Shown here: positions 16,576 to 25,864 of the stretch, in pieces
Position numbering within the stretch: position 1 is the stretch's first letter
How the letters are laid out: the number at the start of each line of letters is the position of its first letter
Assembly: GCA_022841745.1 (NCBI GenBank)
Contig: JALHQW010000015.1
Coordinates: 62,001 to 126,000, forward strand
Length of the DNA: 64,000 bases
Source of the DNA: Saprospiraceae bacterium
Lineage (GTDB): Bacteria; Bacteroidota; Bacteroidia; Chitinophagales; Saprospiraceae
Reading direction: 5' to 3'
Notes under the pieces: model-generated
What the model saw: only the letters and a program-made list of their open reading frames with translations
Database searches by the model: none
Told to the model about the DNA's origin: nothing
Translations under genes and position numbers: made by a program

Positions 16576-19500
16576 ATGAAAAGCGGTCTATTCATCCTAT
16601 TGATTTTTGCCTTTTGCAAAGGCATGGCTCAAACTGACAGGGGCACAGTCGCCACCACCGGCGCCAGCCCCTTGCCTACCGATGACAAGGGCACCACCCG
16701 TGCCCTTGTCATCGGCATTTCAGACTATGTGGATGACGACATCGCCGACCTCAAGTATGCCCACCGGGACGCCCAGATTTTCTACGATTATTTGCTGGCA
16801 GCAAATGGTGCCTTCTTGCCAACCGAAAACGTACGCCTCCTGCTAAACGAAAAGGCCACTCTCGCCGCCATTGACGTTGAACTTAACTGGTTGCTCGAAT
16901 CCACGAAAAAAGGCGACCGGGTCATCATCTATTTCAGCGGTCACGGCGATGTTGAAAAGCAGACGCTCTGGCAACGTGGCTACCTGCTCGCCCATGATAC
17001 CCCCTACCCCAACCTTCGCAACAACGCCGTGCGGGTGGAGGAACTCGACGAAATCGTGAAGACGCTTTCGGTGGGCAGAGAGGCCAGGGTCACGGTCATA
17101 CTGGATGCCTGCAGGGCAGGGAAACTGGCCGGCACAGGCCCCTCCCTTACCGCCGAACAGCTCGAAAAACAAGTGGAAAACGAGGTGCGTATTCTCTCCT
17201 GCAAGCCCGACCAAAAATCGCTGGAAGGCGAGAACTGGGGACAGGGCCGGGGGCTTTTTTCTTTTTTCCTTGTCAATGGGCTGATGGGCCTCGCCGACGC
17301 TGGCACTTTCCCCGACCAAATGATAACGCTGGACGAACTGACGGGCTTCGTTAAAAACGGGATGCAACAGGCACTTAGCGACCCCAGTTTCACATCAAGG
17401 CAAAACCCCGTGTTCGTGGGTGACGAAAATTTCGAGGTGGCCGAAGTGAACGACCTACTCTTGGCACAGGTGAATGGCGCTGATATGGTCGCCATGACAT
17501 CTCCTGGCATGAAGGGCATAGTAGAAAGAGGAACCGACTCTGTTGCCATCGAGGCTACTAAGGATGTTCCCGGAGCGGAGGCAGATTGGCTGTACGAATT
17601 TGCTGACTATTCCTACTTCGACGATCATGTGGTTGACCCTGCTTTCCCTGCTATCCTTTCCCTGCAACAACCAGACTCATTGTTGAACTTTTTAATCCAA
17701 AAAATCAGGGAGCAGGTACTTGTCGATAGTTTGGATGAAAATGAACAGAATGCCCTCCTTCAAGCCGCCAATGAAGCGGAACATTCAAAAAGCCAAGGCC
17801 AACGGCTAAAACTGTTGCTGGCCACCAAGTTGCACGACCAAGCCCAAACCGCTATCAACGATTACCTGAGGGGCGACCCCGGCAGCCTCGACAAGCGATA
17901 CTATATTGACCAAGCCGAAAACTATGTGATGTATCCACGGATGCTTCAAGCAGCGCTCATTTTATTGCCTGAAAAGCACTTGCTTAGGCACAAGGCAACG
18001 GTAAAAATGTACTATTTCGATGGGGTTTGCACCCGCTTGGCCAGTCAGATGTCTCCGGAGCCGATGTACCGAATTCCAGAGGCACTGAGCAAGCAACACA
18101 GGGCATTGGCACTGGATGACAAGGCGGCTTATATCCACAATGAACTAGGGTTGTTGCACTATGCCTTGCAAGATTTAGATAGTGCAATTTTTTACTTCAA
18201 AAATGCCAATGACCTGGCCCCAAACTGGGCCTTGCCCAAGGCAAACCTCTGTTCTGCTTACAGCAAATTGGGCAAACTCGACAAGGCGAAACAAGCTGGA
18301 GAAGCGGCCGTGACTGCCCAACCCGATTTTTATGGCGGCCACCTGAACCTCGGTTGGGTAGCCGAGTTGCAACAGGATTTATTGAAAGCCGAGAACCTTT
18401 ACCGCAAGGCCCGCTCTTTGAACGACCCACACTACCTACCTTACGAGCGAAGGGCTTATCTGCAAGTGGAGACTGGACGGTACGAGGAGGCTGAGTGGAA
18501 TTTTTATGAAATGGAACTTCGAAAAATGGGCAAGGTGAGCGATGGTATTTTTAAGGGAGTCTTTATGCCTCCGTTGCCGTTTTCACCTATATATTTTGAA
18601 TATCCAAGCCTATCAGGGCCTGGTGTCATTCATGACAAGCCAAAAACGGCACAAGAGCATTTCATGACAGGCAAGGCTTATTATGAAATACAGAATTTCA
18701 AGGCAGCCGAACCCAATTTTAAACAGGCAATGCGACTCGACCCAAATCACCTTGAAGTGTACTACTATTTAGGGGATATTTGCCAAAAACAACAGCGCTA
18801 TGAAGAGGCTGAAGTGTATTTTCTGCGGCTGTTGCCACTTCGGCCCGAGGTTGAATTTATGCCGGTTTTCTTGGCAGAAGTCTATCAAGTCTGGCAAAGG
18901 CCAATAGAGGAAGCTCAGATTTATCGGGGCTTAATAAAAAAGACCAAGAACTCACTAATACTGGAATATAGCTTCACCAATTTGTATTTCTTGCTGGATC
19001 GCCAAAAACGGTATTCTGAAGCAGAACTGCTGCTCTGGGAAGCATTTTACCACGATGACGAGAAAGTGAGATACTTGGGACTTGACTATTTAAGCTCTTT
19101 TTATTCGAGCCTTGCCTACTTATTCCCAAACGACGCCAATTGGATGTACCGCATGGCTGATTTTTCTTATGACCATATTAATCATAAAAAGGGTGTTTTA
19201 GCGTTCGAGCAAGTATTGGACAGGGACTCCAATTTTGTAGCACGCCCTTATATCCATTCGACTGCTGGCGCCTATTACTTGCATGAAGGTAAAAGGAAAT
19301 ACTTTCGGGAACTAAACACGGATTGGGCGGGCGACTTGCCGAAAGCCCTCATTCATTTGCGGCAGGCGGCAAGGATTGCTCCTACGTTGCCAACAGCTAA
19401 ATTCGACCTGGCGCTAACCTGCAAAGAATTGTTCGAATATGACGAGGCGCTTTCCACACTGGTGGCGTTGCAGGACTCCAATGACCTCAACTTCGACAGC

Positions 19501-19953
19501 CGCCTGCTGCTTGCCGACCTGCTGACCCGCTCTGGCCGTTTCGCCGAGGCAGATGTATTACTCAAAAAAGCGTGGGACATCCAGCCAACGGCAGTGCTCG
19601 GCCTTCCGGGGCTGTCCGGTAGGTGGGAGGCGCTTAATGGCGACTTGAAAAAAGCCATCAACTATAATTTGCAAGAATTCGATTTGGCAGTTGCCTATGT
19701 GGAAAAAACAAAGGAAAAGACAACAAATGTTGGAGGACGAAGGGAAGGCCAAGAAGTATTGTACGACCCTGCCACTTCCACGGCTTACACCTTAGCCCGG
19801 CTCTATGCAAAATCAGGCAACAAAAAAGAAGCTTTGAACTGGCTTAAAAAAGCATTTGAATTGGGCTTTGATTCAGAATTGGTGGTGAAATACGACCCCG
19901 CTTTCAACGAACTAAGAACGAATCCGACTTTCCAAGAAATCATACAACCCTAA
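16576..19953 (+). CDS. Exported caspase-family (C14) protease with long TPR array, copy D
   Basis: 1125 residues with a signal peptide (about 1-19, ending GMAQ). The caspase domain (about 40-290) has His123 in YFSGHGD and Cys179 in DACRAGK, both intact, and NWGQGRGLFSFFLVNG. Two TPR blocks (about 500-670 and 700-1110) are separated by a proline-rich stretch (MPPLPFSPIYFEYP). The closest relative in the window is copy C: same length, same dyad positions, same DKPKTAQEHF/DEPKTAQEFL linker. The tail is LNWLKKAFELGF. It is followed after 22 bp by the S41 protease, probably co-transcribed. Confidence 0.88.
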   Translation: MKSGLFILLIFAFCKGMAQTDRGTVATTGASPLPTDDKGTTRALVIGISDYVDDDIADLKYAHRDAQIFYDYLLAANGAFLPTENVRLLLNEKATLAAIDVELNWLLESTKKGDRVIIYFSGHGDVEKQTLWQRGYLLAHDTPYPNLRNNAVRVEELDEIVKTLSVGREARVTVILDACRAGKLAGTGPSLTAEQLEKQVENEVRILSCKPDQKSLEGENWGQGRGLFSFFLVNGLMGLADAGTFPDQMITLDELTGFVKNGMQQALSDPSFTSRQNPVFVGDENFEVAEVNDLLLAQVNGADMVAMTSPGMKGIVERGTDSVAIEATKDVPGAEADWLYEFADYSYFDDHVVDPAFPAILSLQQPDSLLNFLIQKIREQVLVDSLDENEQNALLQAANEAEHSKSQGQRLKLLLATKLHDQAQTAINDYLRGDPGSLDKRYYIDQAENYVMYPRMLQAALILLPEKHLLRHKATVKMYYFDGVCTRLASQMSPEPMYRIPEALSKQHRALALDDKAAYIHNELGLLHYALQDLDSAIFYFKNANDLAPNWALPKANLCSAYSKLGKLDKAKQAGEAAVTAQPDFYGGHLNLGWVAELQQDLLKAENLYRKARSLNDPHYLPYERRAYLQVETGRYEEAEWNFYEMELRKMGKVSDGIFKGVFMPPLPFSPIYFEYPSLSGPGVIHDKPKTAQEHFMTGKAYYEIQNFKAAEPNFKQAMRLDPNHLEVYYYLGDICQKQQRYEEAEVYFLRLLPLRPEVEFMPVFLAEVYQVWQRPIEEAQIYRGLIKKTKNSLILEYSFTNLYFLLDRQKRYSEAELLLWEAFYHDDEKVRYLGLDYLSSFYSSLAYLFPNDANWMYRMADFSYDHINHKKGVLAFEQVLDRDSNFVARPYIHSTAGAYYLHEGKRKYFRELNTDWAGDLPKALIHLRQAARIAPTLPTAKFDLALTCKELFEYDEALSTLVALQDSNDLNFDSRLLLADLLTRSGRFAEADVLLKKAWDIQPTAVLGLPGLSGRWEALNGDLKKAINYNLQEFDLAVAYVEKTKEKTTNVGGRREGQEVLYDPATSTAYTLARLYAKSGNKKEALNWLKKAFELGFDSELVVKYDPAFNELRTNPTFQEIIQP

Positions 19954-19975
19954 TCATTGGCAAAAAACGGACACC

Positions 19976-22264
19976 ATGAAATTCCCGCTATTTACCCTCC
20001 TTTTTTCATTGGTTTTATCCATAAAGCCCCAAGCTCAAACGCCCAGCCTGACCCCGCTCCAAACCGAGCGGCTCTCCAAACTCAGCCAGCTTTGGGGGCA
20101 TGTGCATTTCTTCCACCCGCATTTAGCCTATAAAAACCTGCCCTGGGACAGTGCCTTCGCTGAAGCCGTTCCACTCGTCATCGCCGCCCCCGATTCGGTG
20201 GCTTATCGCAACGCCCTGCAATCGCTCATGGCCTCCCTAAACGACCCAGCCAGCATTGTGCAGGAGTCGGGGCCGATGATGGAAACCCATTTTTCCGAAG
20301 GAGAAAGGCATCCGCTCGCCCGTTTTGACCGGGACAGCCTGCTGGTCATTAGCCTCAACAATTACCACGACATGAACGACTGGGAGGCGGCCATTGGGAA
20401 GTTCGGCGAAATCGCAAAGCTTTTCCCAAAGGCAAAGGGCCTCATTTTTGACTTTCGTGCAAAAAACAGCCTCGGCAGCATGGCCGGTTGGGCGGTTGAT
20501 TATGCGATGAGCAATTCAAGGCTGAAATACCTGCTTTGCGACCAGCCCTTCATCACTCCTGGTCAACGGTCGAGGATGCACGATGGTTTTGCACCGGAGG
20601 TAGGTAATTCATCTGGCGGCTATAGTTCGTCGTTCAAGGTGGTAGATGGGAGCCACGTCAAACCTGACAAGGCCGCCAAAGCATTGCCTATTGTTTTCCT
20701 GATAAACAAAGACAGTTACCTGCCACCAGAGGCGGTTGCGCTGCAATCGGCAGGCAAGGCGGCCATAATCGCACAAGGCGAAGTGACAGATGCCCTGCTT
20801 GCTGGCGCCCTGCCAATGGACATGGGTGAAGGCGTTACAATGTTCTTTCGGGTATCTGAGGTGCTGTCGGCCAACGGCGTGGCAGGCTTGGTCACCAACC
20901 GCAGCCTGCCCGAAAACGCCGACGACGCCATTGCCCTCGAATTGGCCTTCGAGGTGTTGGAGAAGCGGGATTTTTCGCTCCCACCTGCTACTTCCCCGCC
21001 GCCGATGGTGGCTGCTCCGCAAAATGGCAGTTTCCCCATCGGGAATTACCCCAGCCTTGGCTACCGGGTACTTGGCGCTGCCAAGGTTTGGTCGGTCATC
21101 CACTATTTTTTCGCCTACAAGGATTTGATGAAAAGCGACTGGACAGAGGTGTTGACAAACGCATTGCCAAAAGTCGCTGCCGCTAAGGATTCGATGGAAT
21201 ACACGCTCGCCATTGCGGAGCAGTACAGCCATTTGGACGATGGCCACGGATTTATGAACGGGGGGGCTATCAGGGATTATTTTGGGCAGGCCAAGCCGCC
21301 TTTTGTAACCAGGTTGGTGGAGGGAAAACCAACCTTGACGGCCATCACGGTTGATTCTGTTTGTCAAAAAATGGGGCTTGAAATCGGCGATGTGCTGACC
21401 AAGGTGGACGGGAAACTGCCCAAGGACGAACTCGCCCGCATCGGCCACTACCTCAGTGCCAGCAATGAAAACTGGCGCAATTTTGCCGCCAACCGTTATT
21501 TGCTGTCCGGAGTAAATGACACATCCATCAAAACGGAGTGGCAGGGCAAAAACGGCAAGCCCAAAAGCGTGGAAATACCGCTAAAAACGGCCTATTCACA
21601 GTTGTTTTGGACAAATGTGAACGAGCGGGCAGCAACGGAGGTGTTCAAAATGCTCGAAGGCAATATTGGTTATGCCGACCTCGACCGCCTATCACGCGAC
21701 CTTGTTGATTCAGTCATGGCGCTTTTCAAGGATACCAAGGCCATTATTTTCGATATGCGGGGATACCCGCAGGGCACGGCCTGGTCCATAGCCCCTTATT
21801 TGACCGACCAGCAGAACGTGGTGGCCGCTAATTTTCAAAGGTATTTTGCCATCCAACCAAGTATGAATGCTGCCGATGCCATCTTTGCCGACCTCAAAAA
21901 CGGGTTCAAACAGACCATACCGCCACCTGCAAAATGGAAATACAAAGGAAAAACGGTCATGTTAATTGATGAACGAAGCATGAGCCAGTCAGAGCACACG
22001 GGCCTGTTTTTTGAGGCAGCAAATGGCACGGAGTTCATTGGCAGCCAGACCGCCGGTGCCAACGGTGACGTGACAACTTTTATCATCCCCGGCCAAATCC
22101 GTCTGAGCTTTTCCGGCCACGACGTGCGCCATGCCGACGGGCGGCAGTTGCAGCAGATTGGGTTGGTGCCCAAAATCGAGGTGCGACCGAGTTTGGCTGG
22201 CATTCGGGCCGGCAAGGACGAGGTGCTGGAGCGGGCGGTGCGGTATTTGGAGACGGGGAAGTGA
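19976..22264 (+). CDS. Exported S41-family serine protease
   Basis: 762 residues with a signal peptide (about 1-20). Residues about 130-330 look like a degenerate first S41-like domain. About 370-460 is a helical segment. About 440-520 (KMGLEIGDVLTKVDGKL) has a PDZ-like pattern. About 550-740 is the catalytic tail-specific-protease domain. The expected catalytic region is MLIDERSMSQSEHTGLFFEA followed by SQTAGANGDVT; the Ser in SMSQSE is the likely nucleophile, while the usual Lys position reads GANGD, as in many Bacteroidota S41 proteins. With caspase D just upstream it adds a third protease class to the array. Likely periplasmic. Confidence 0.85.
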   Translation: MKFPLFTLLFSLVLSIKPQAQTPSLTPLQTERLSKLSQLWGHVHFFHPHLAYKNLPWDSAFAEAVPLVIAAPDSVAYRNALQSLMASLNDPASIVQESGPMMETHFSEGERHPLARFDRDSLLVISLNNYHDMNDWEAAIGKFGEIAKLFPKAKGLIFDFRAKNSLGSMAGWAVDYAMSNSRLKYLLCDQPFITPGQRSRMHDGFAPEVGNSSGGYSSSFKVVDGSHVKPDKAAKALPIVFLINKDSYLPPEAVALQSAGKAAIIAQGEVTDALLAGALPMDMGEGVTMFFRVSEVLSANGVAGLVTNRSLPENADDAIALELAFEVLEKRDFSLPPATSPPPMVAAPQNGSFPIGNYPSLGYRVLGAAKVWSVIHYFFAYKDLMKSDWTEVLTNALPKVAAAKDSMEYTLAIAEQYSHLDDGHGFMNGGAIRDYFGQAKPPFVTRLVEGKPTLTAITVDSVCQKMGLEIGDVLTKVDGKLPKDELARIGHYLSASNENWRNFAANRYLLSGVNDTSIKTEWQGKNGKPKSVEIPLKTAYSQLFWTNVNERAATEVFKMLEGNIGYADLDRLSRDLVDSVMALFKDTKAIIFDMRGYPQGTAWSIAPYLTDQQNVVAANFQRYFAIQPSMNAADAIFADLKNGFKQTIPPPAKWKYKGKTVMLIDERSMSQSEHTGLFFEAANGTEFIGSQTAGANGDVTTFIIPGQIRLSFSGHDVRHADGRQLQQIGLVPKIEVRPSLAGIRAGKDEVLERAVRYLETGK

Positions 22265-22385
22265 AAGTGGTGTTGAGGAGATAAGGAAAAACCTTCCAAT
22301 ACACTCATTTTCAAGCAATTGCAAAGCAACTTAACGAATCCTGTTCGTTTTTTCGGCACTTATTTTTTCCCAAATCTAAAAAACC

Positions 22386-22393
22386 TACCTTCG
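22386..22393 (+). promoter_or_regulatory. Possible -7 element upstream of uvrA
   Basis: TACCTTCG differs from TAnnTTTG by one base and recurs in the same relation before the BNR-repeat gene (minus strand, 39558-39565). It would give uvrA a leader of about 140 nt that contains the palindromic repeat. No -33 element was found. Confidence 0.3.
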
Positions 22394-22458
22394 CACTTCT
22401 TTGTTTACCCAGCGCCCAGACTGCATGATGAAAGGATTGAAGGCATGAAGGATTGGAG

Positions 22459-22479
22459 CCTGCCTGTCGGCAGACAGGG
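22459..22479. repeat. Short dispersed palindromic repeat, copy 2
   Basis: CCTGCCTGTCGGCAGACAGG, the inverted counterpart of the element at 12991 with one difference. It lies in the 278-bp gap before uvrA, beside ATGAAAGGATTGAAGGCATG-type imperfect direct repeats. Nothing else is recognisable in that gap except a weak -7 box at 22386. Confidence 0.6.
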
Positions 22480-22542
22480 ATTGAAAGCCACCAACCCACT
22501 CTTGCCTTGTCCTAATTCATCATTTTTCAAACTTTGTAAAAA

Positions 22543-25416
22543 ATGGCCAACACCACCGACGCCACCCCGTCAACCGTCAATCGTCAACCGTCCACCGTCC
22601 GCAACACCATCTTCATCAAAGGCGCCCGTGCCAACAACCTAAAGAACATTGACCTCGACATCCCGAAGAACCAGTTGGTGGTCGTGACCGGGGTATCGGG
22701 CAGCGGCAAGTCCAGCATCACGATGGATACGCTGTTTGCCGAAGGGCAACGCCGCTATGTGGAGAGCCTGAGCAGCTACGCCCGCCAGTTCTTGGGGCGC
22801 ATGAAAAAGCCGGACGTGGACTATATCAAGGGCATCTGTCCGGCCATCGCCATCGAGCAGAAGACCAGCACCAGTAACGCCCGCTCGACCGTGGGCACCC
22901 TCACCGAGATTTACGATTACTTGCGGCTGCTATACGCACGCGTTGGGCGCACCTACTCGCCCATCAGCGGGCAAGAGGTAAAGCGCCACAGCGTGACGGA
23001 CATCGTTGATTTCATCGAAAAACAACCCGAAGGCACACGGGTGCAGCTCTATATTCCGCTGCCTATCAAGTACCAAGACCGCACCCTGTCGCAGGAACTC
23101 AACCTGCTGATGCAAAAAGGCTACAACCGCATTTTCTGGGAGGGCGAGCTTCGCAATATCCAGGACGTGCTCGAATCCGGCGAGTTTGACCTCAAAAAAA
23201 CGCTGAACGAATACAACGAAGAGGACATCCGCATCCTCATTGACCGCTTTGTGGTCACCCCCAACGACGAGGAAAACCGCAAACGCATTGCCGACTCCGT
23301 TCAGACTGCCCTTTATGAATCAGAAGGCGATGCAATCATTGAAGCCCTAGCAGACCCCGACGTAAATCGTCAATCGTCAATCGTAAATTTCTCGACTCGT
23401 TTTGAGCTGGATGGCATGGAATTCCTCGACCCCACGCCGCAGCTCTTCAACTTCAACAACCCCTTTGGCGCTTGTCCGACTTGCGAGGGGTTCAGCCGCA
23501 TCATGGGCATTTCAGAGGAAAAAGTGGTGCCCGTACCGAGCAAAAGTGTTTACGAGGGGGCCATCGCCTGCTGGTCGGGCGAGAAGTACGGGGAGATGCT
23601 GAACGACTTCCTGAAGGTGGCGCATAAATTCGATTTCCCCGTTCACAAGCCTTGGCAGGACTTGACCAAGGAGCAGCAGCGCCTGATGTGGACGGGCAAC
23701 CAATTTTTCTATGGCATTGATTCTTTTTTCAAGGAACTGGAGGCCAACCTCTACAAAATCCAAAACCGGGTGATGCTCGCCCGCTATCGGGGCCGCACCA
23801 TCTGTACGACCTGCCACGGCGCCAGGCTTCGACCAGAAGCCAGCTATGTGAAAGTGGCAGGGATGGCCATCGGGGATTTGATTGAAATGCCAGTAGATGA
23901 ACTGCTGCATTTTTTTGAAAATATTGACCTCAATGAGCATGAAAGGAAGATAGCAGCGAGGCTTTTGCTAGAAATCAAAAACCGCCTTCGCTTCATGTGC
24001 GACGTAGGGCTTAAATACCTGACCATCAATCGTTTATCCAACACCCTCAGCGGTGGCGAAACGCAGCGCATCAACCTCACCCGCACCCTTGGCAGCAACC
24101 TAACGGCCTCGATGTACATCCTCGACGAACCGAGCGTAGGCCTGCACCCACGGGACACAGGTCGCCTCGTGGAAGTGCTGAAAGAACTGCGAGACCTCGG
24201 CAACACGGTCGTGGTAGTGGAGCACGAGGAGGACGTTATCAAAGCCGCAGACTACCTCGTGGACATCGGCCCAGCGGCTGGTGTACATGGCGGGGAATTG
24301 GTCTTCGCCGGGCCTTACGAGCGCATTTACGAAGATGCTTCGGAGAGCCTTACGACCAAGTACATGAGCGGCCGCATGAGCATCCCAGTGCCGAAGGTCA
24401 GGCGCAAATCGGTGAAATGGATTGAAGTGAAAGGCTGCCGCCAGCACAACCTCAAGAACATTGACATCAAAATACCGCTAAATACCATGACCGTAGTGAG
24501 CGGTGTGAGTGGCAGCGGCAAGACGACGCTCATCAAGGACATCCTCTACCCTGCCCTTAAAGCACATTTTGGGGAGCCTACGGCAAAATCGCCTGGCCAA
24601 TTTAGTAGCCTAACGGGTGACTTGAAGGCCATTACGCAGGTGGAAATGGTGAACCAAAGCCCCATCGGAAAGTCGAGTCGCTCGAACCCCGTGACCTACG
24701 TTAAGGCTTATGACGCCATTCGCAACTTGATGGCCGCCCAGCAATTGAGCCGCATACGGGGCTACAAGCCGGGGCATTTCAGCTTCAACGTAGAAGGTGG
24801 GCGTTGCGAAACCTGTCAGGGCGAAGGCGAACAGGTCATCGAGATGCAGTTCCTCGCCGATGTGCGATTGGAATGCGAGGAGTGCAAGGGCAAGCGCTTC
24901 AAGGCCGAAGTGCTCGACGTGCAGCACAAGGGCAAGAACATCTTCGAGATACTGAACATGGACGTTGAGGAGGCGCTCCAATTCTTCGCTGGCAACAAGG
25001 AAATCATCAATAAAATCAAGCCTTTGAACGATGTGGGCCTCGGCTACGTAAAGCTTGGCCAGAGCAGCAGTACCCTCTCCGGTGGCGAGGCGCAGCGGGT
25101 GAAGCTGGCCAGTTTCCTCGTGAGCGGCGAGGCCAAGAACCCGCTCCTGTTCATCTTCGACGAGCCAACTACGGGCCTGCATTTCCACGACATCCGCACG
25201 CTGTTGGGTGCACTGAACGCCCTCGTGGAGAATGGCCATTCCGTGCTAGTGGTAGAGCATAATATGGAGGTCATCAAATCTGCCGACTGGGTGGTTGACC
25301 TTGGGCCGGATGGTGGGAAGGATGGCGGCCACCTCGTTTTTCAGGGGACGCCGGAGGAATTGGTGAAGGTGAAGGAGAGTTGGACGGGGAAGTTTTTGAA
25401 AGAAAAACTAACTTAG
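22543..25416 (+). CDS. uvrA: Excinuclease ABC subunit A (UvrA)
   Basis: 957 residues, normal length. UvrA is the DNA-damage recognition ATPase of nucleotide excision repair and loads UvrB. Two ABC modules are visible. The first has Walker A GVSGSGKSS near residue 51, signature NTLSGGETQRI and Walker B YILDEPSVGLHPRD. The second has GVSGSGKTT, STLSGGEAQRV and FIFDEPTTGLH. Zinc-binding CxxC pairs are present (CPTCEGF, CTTCHG, CETCQGEGE, CEECKGK). Oddities: the N-terminal STVNRQPSTV and an internal VNRQSSIVN (about residues 273-282) are encoded by the same short GTCAAYCGTC-type repeat, apparently absorbed in frame. Its 3' end is echoed at 25746-25831. Confidence 0.97.
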   Translation: MANTTDATPSTVNRQPSTVRNTIFIKGARANNLKNIDLDIPKNQLVVVTGVSGSGKSSITMDTLFAEGQRRYVESLSSYARQFLGRMKKPDVDYIKGICPAIAIEQKTSTSNARSTVGTLTEIYDYLRLLYARVGRTYSPISGQEVKRHSVTDIVDFIEKQPEGTRVQLYIPLPIKYQDRTLSQELNLLMQKGYNRIFWEGELRNIQDVLESGEFDLKKTLNEYNEEDIRILIDRFVVTPNDEENRKRIADSVQTALYESEGDAIIEALADPDVNRQSSIVNFSTRFELDGMEFLDPTPQLFNFNNPFGACPTCEGFSRIMGISEEKVVPVPSKSVYEGAIACWSGEKYGEMLNDFLKVAHKFDFPVHKPWQDLTKEQQRLMWTGNQFFYGIDSFFKELEANLYKIQNRVMLARYRGRTICTTCHGARLRPEASYVKVAGMAIGDLIEMPVDELLHFFENIDLNEHERKIAARLLLEIKNRLRFMCDVGLKYLTINRLSNTLSGGETQRINLTRTLGSNLTASMYILDEPSVGLHPRDTGRLVEVLKELRDLGNTVVVVEHEEDVIKAADYLVDIGPAAGVHGGELVFAGPYERIYEDASESLTTKYMSGRMSIPVPKVRRKSVKWIEVKGCRQHNLKNIDIKIPLNTMTVVSGVSGSGKTTLIKDILYPALKAHFGEPTAKSPGQFSSLTGDLKAITQVEMVNQSPIGKSSRSNPVTYVKAYDAIRNLMAAQQLSRIRGYKPGHFSFNVEGGRCETCQGEGEQVIEMQFLADVRLECEECKGKRFKAEVLDVQHKGKNIFEILNMDVEEALQFFAGNKEIINKIKPLNDVGLGYVKLGQSSSTLSGGEAQRVKLASFLVSGEAKNPLLFIFDEPTTGLHFHDIRTLLGALNALVENGHSVLVVEHNMEVIKSADWVVDLGPDGGKDGGHLVFQGTPEELVKVKESWTGKFLKEKLT

Positions 25417-25436
25417 CCATTCAAAACTAACGCATC

Positions 25437-25745
25437 ATGGAATCATACGACACACTGACCGAAGCCATCAACGCCTTGAAAGTCCAAGGCTACACAGAAG
25501 ACTTTAACCTATTTGAAAACTGTCTCGAATGTCAGAACGGGGTGTTCCGAATACACCCCGACGAGTTTGAGATTGACAAACAATTCCGCTTTGATGAAAA
25601 CGAAGACCCGTCCGACCAAGCGGTACTGTATGCCATTTCTTCCGAAAAGCACCAATTGAAAGGGATTTTGGTAAATGGATATGGGCTGTACTCCGATGCT
25701 TTGACGAATGAGATGTTGGAGAAGCTAGGCTTACATAAGAACTAG
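25437..25745 (+). CDS. Small conserved Bacteroidota protein
   Basis: 102 residues, no signal peptide. It has the pattern YDTLTEAINALK..GYTEDFNL, CLEC, IHPDEFEID..FRF and AVLYAISS....GILVNGYG. I recognise this as a widespread small Bacteroidota family often carrying the misleading database name phosphoribosylpyrophosphate synthetase; it is far too short to be that enzyme and its function is unknown. It starts 20 bp after uvrA, inside a segment bracketed by two copies of the uvrA 3' end, so it probably arrived by insertion or duplication. Confidence 0.75.
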   Translation: MESYDTLTEAINALKVQGYTEDFNLFENCLECQNGVFRIHPDEFEIDKQFRFDENEDPSDQAVLYAISSEKHQLKGILVNGYGLYSDALTNEMLEKLGLHKN

Positions 25746-25831
25746 GGCCACTTGGATATTCAGGGGACACCGGAGGGTTTGGTGAAGGTGGAGGGGAGTT
25801 GGACGGGGCGGTTTTTGGTGGAGAAGTTGGG
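25746..25831 (+). pseudogene. Duplicated uvrA 3'-end fragment
   Basis: Immediately after the stop of the 102-residue gene, about 85 bases mirror the last 85 bases of uvrA (25331-25416). Shared runs include TTCAGGGGAC.CCGGAGG, TTGGTGAAGGTG.AGG and GAGTTGGACGGGG. Reading frame and stop are not preserved. It is a direct repeat of uvrA coding sequence flanking the inserted gene. Confidence 0.8.
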
Positions 25832-25864
25832 GAAATGGTTTATTTTTGGAAAAAATTACCAGCA

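Noticed and set aside
786..19953. Caspase genes as a cytosolic anti-phage abortive-infection system
   Set aside because: All full copies have signal peptides, and no NTPase, CRISPR or sensor protein typical of such systems is adjacent.
25799..25864. Upstream start for the DUF2281-like gene
   Set aside because: This stretch is leftover uvrA 3' sequence read in another frame.
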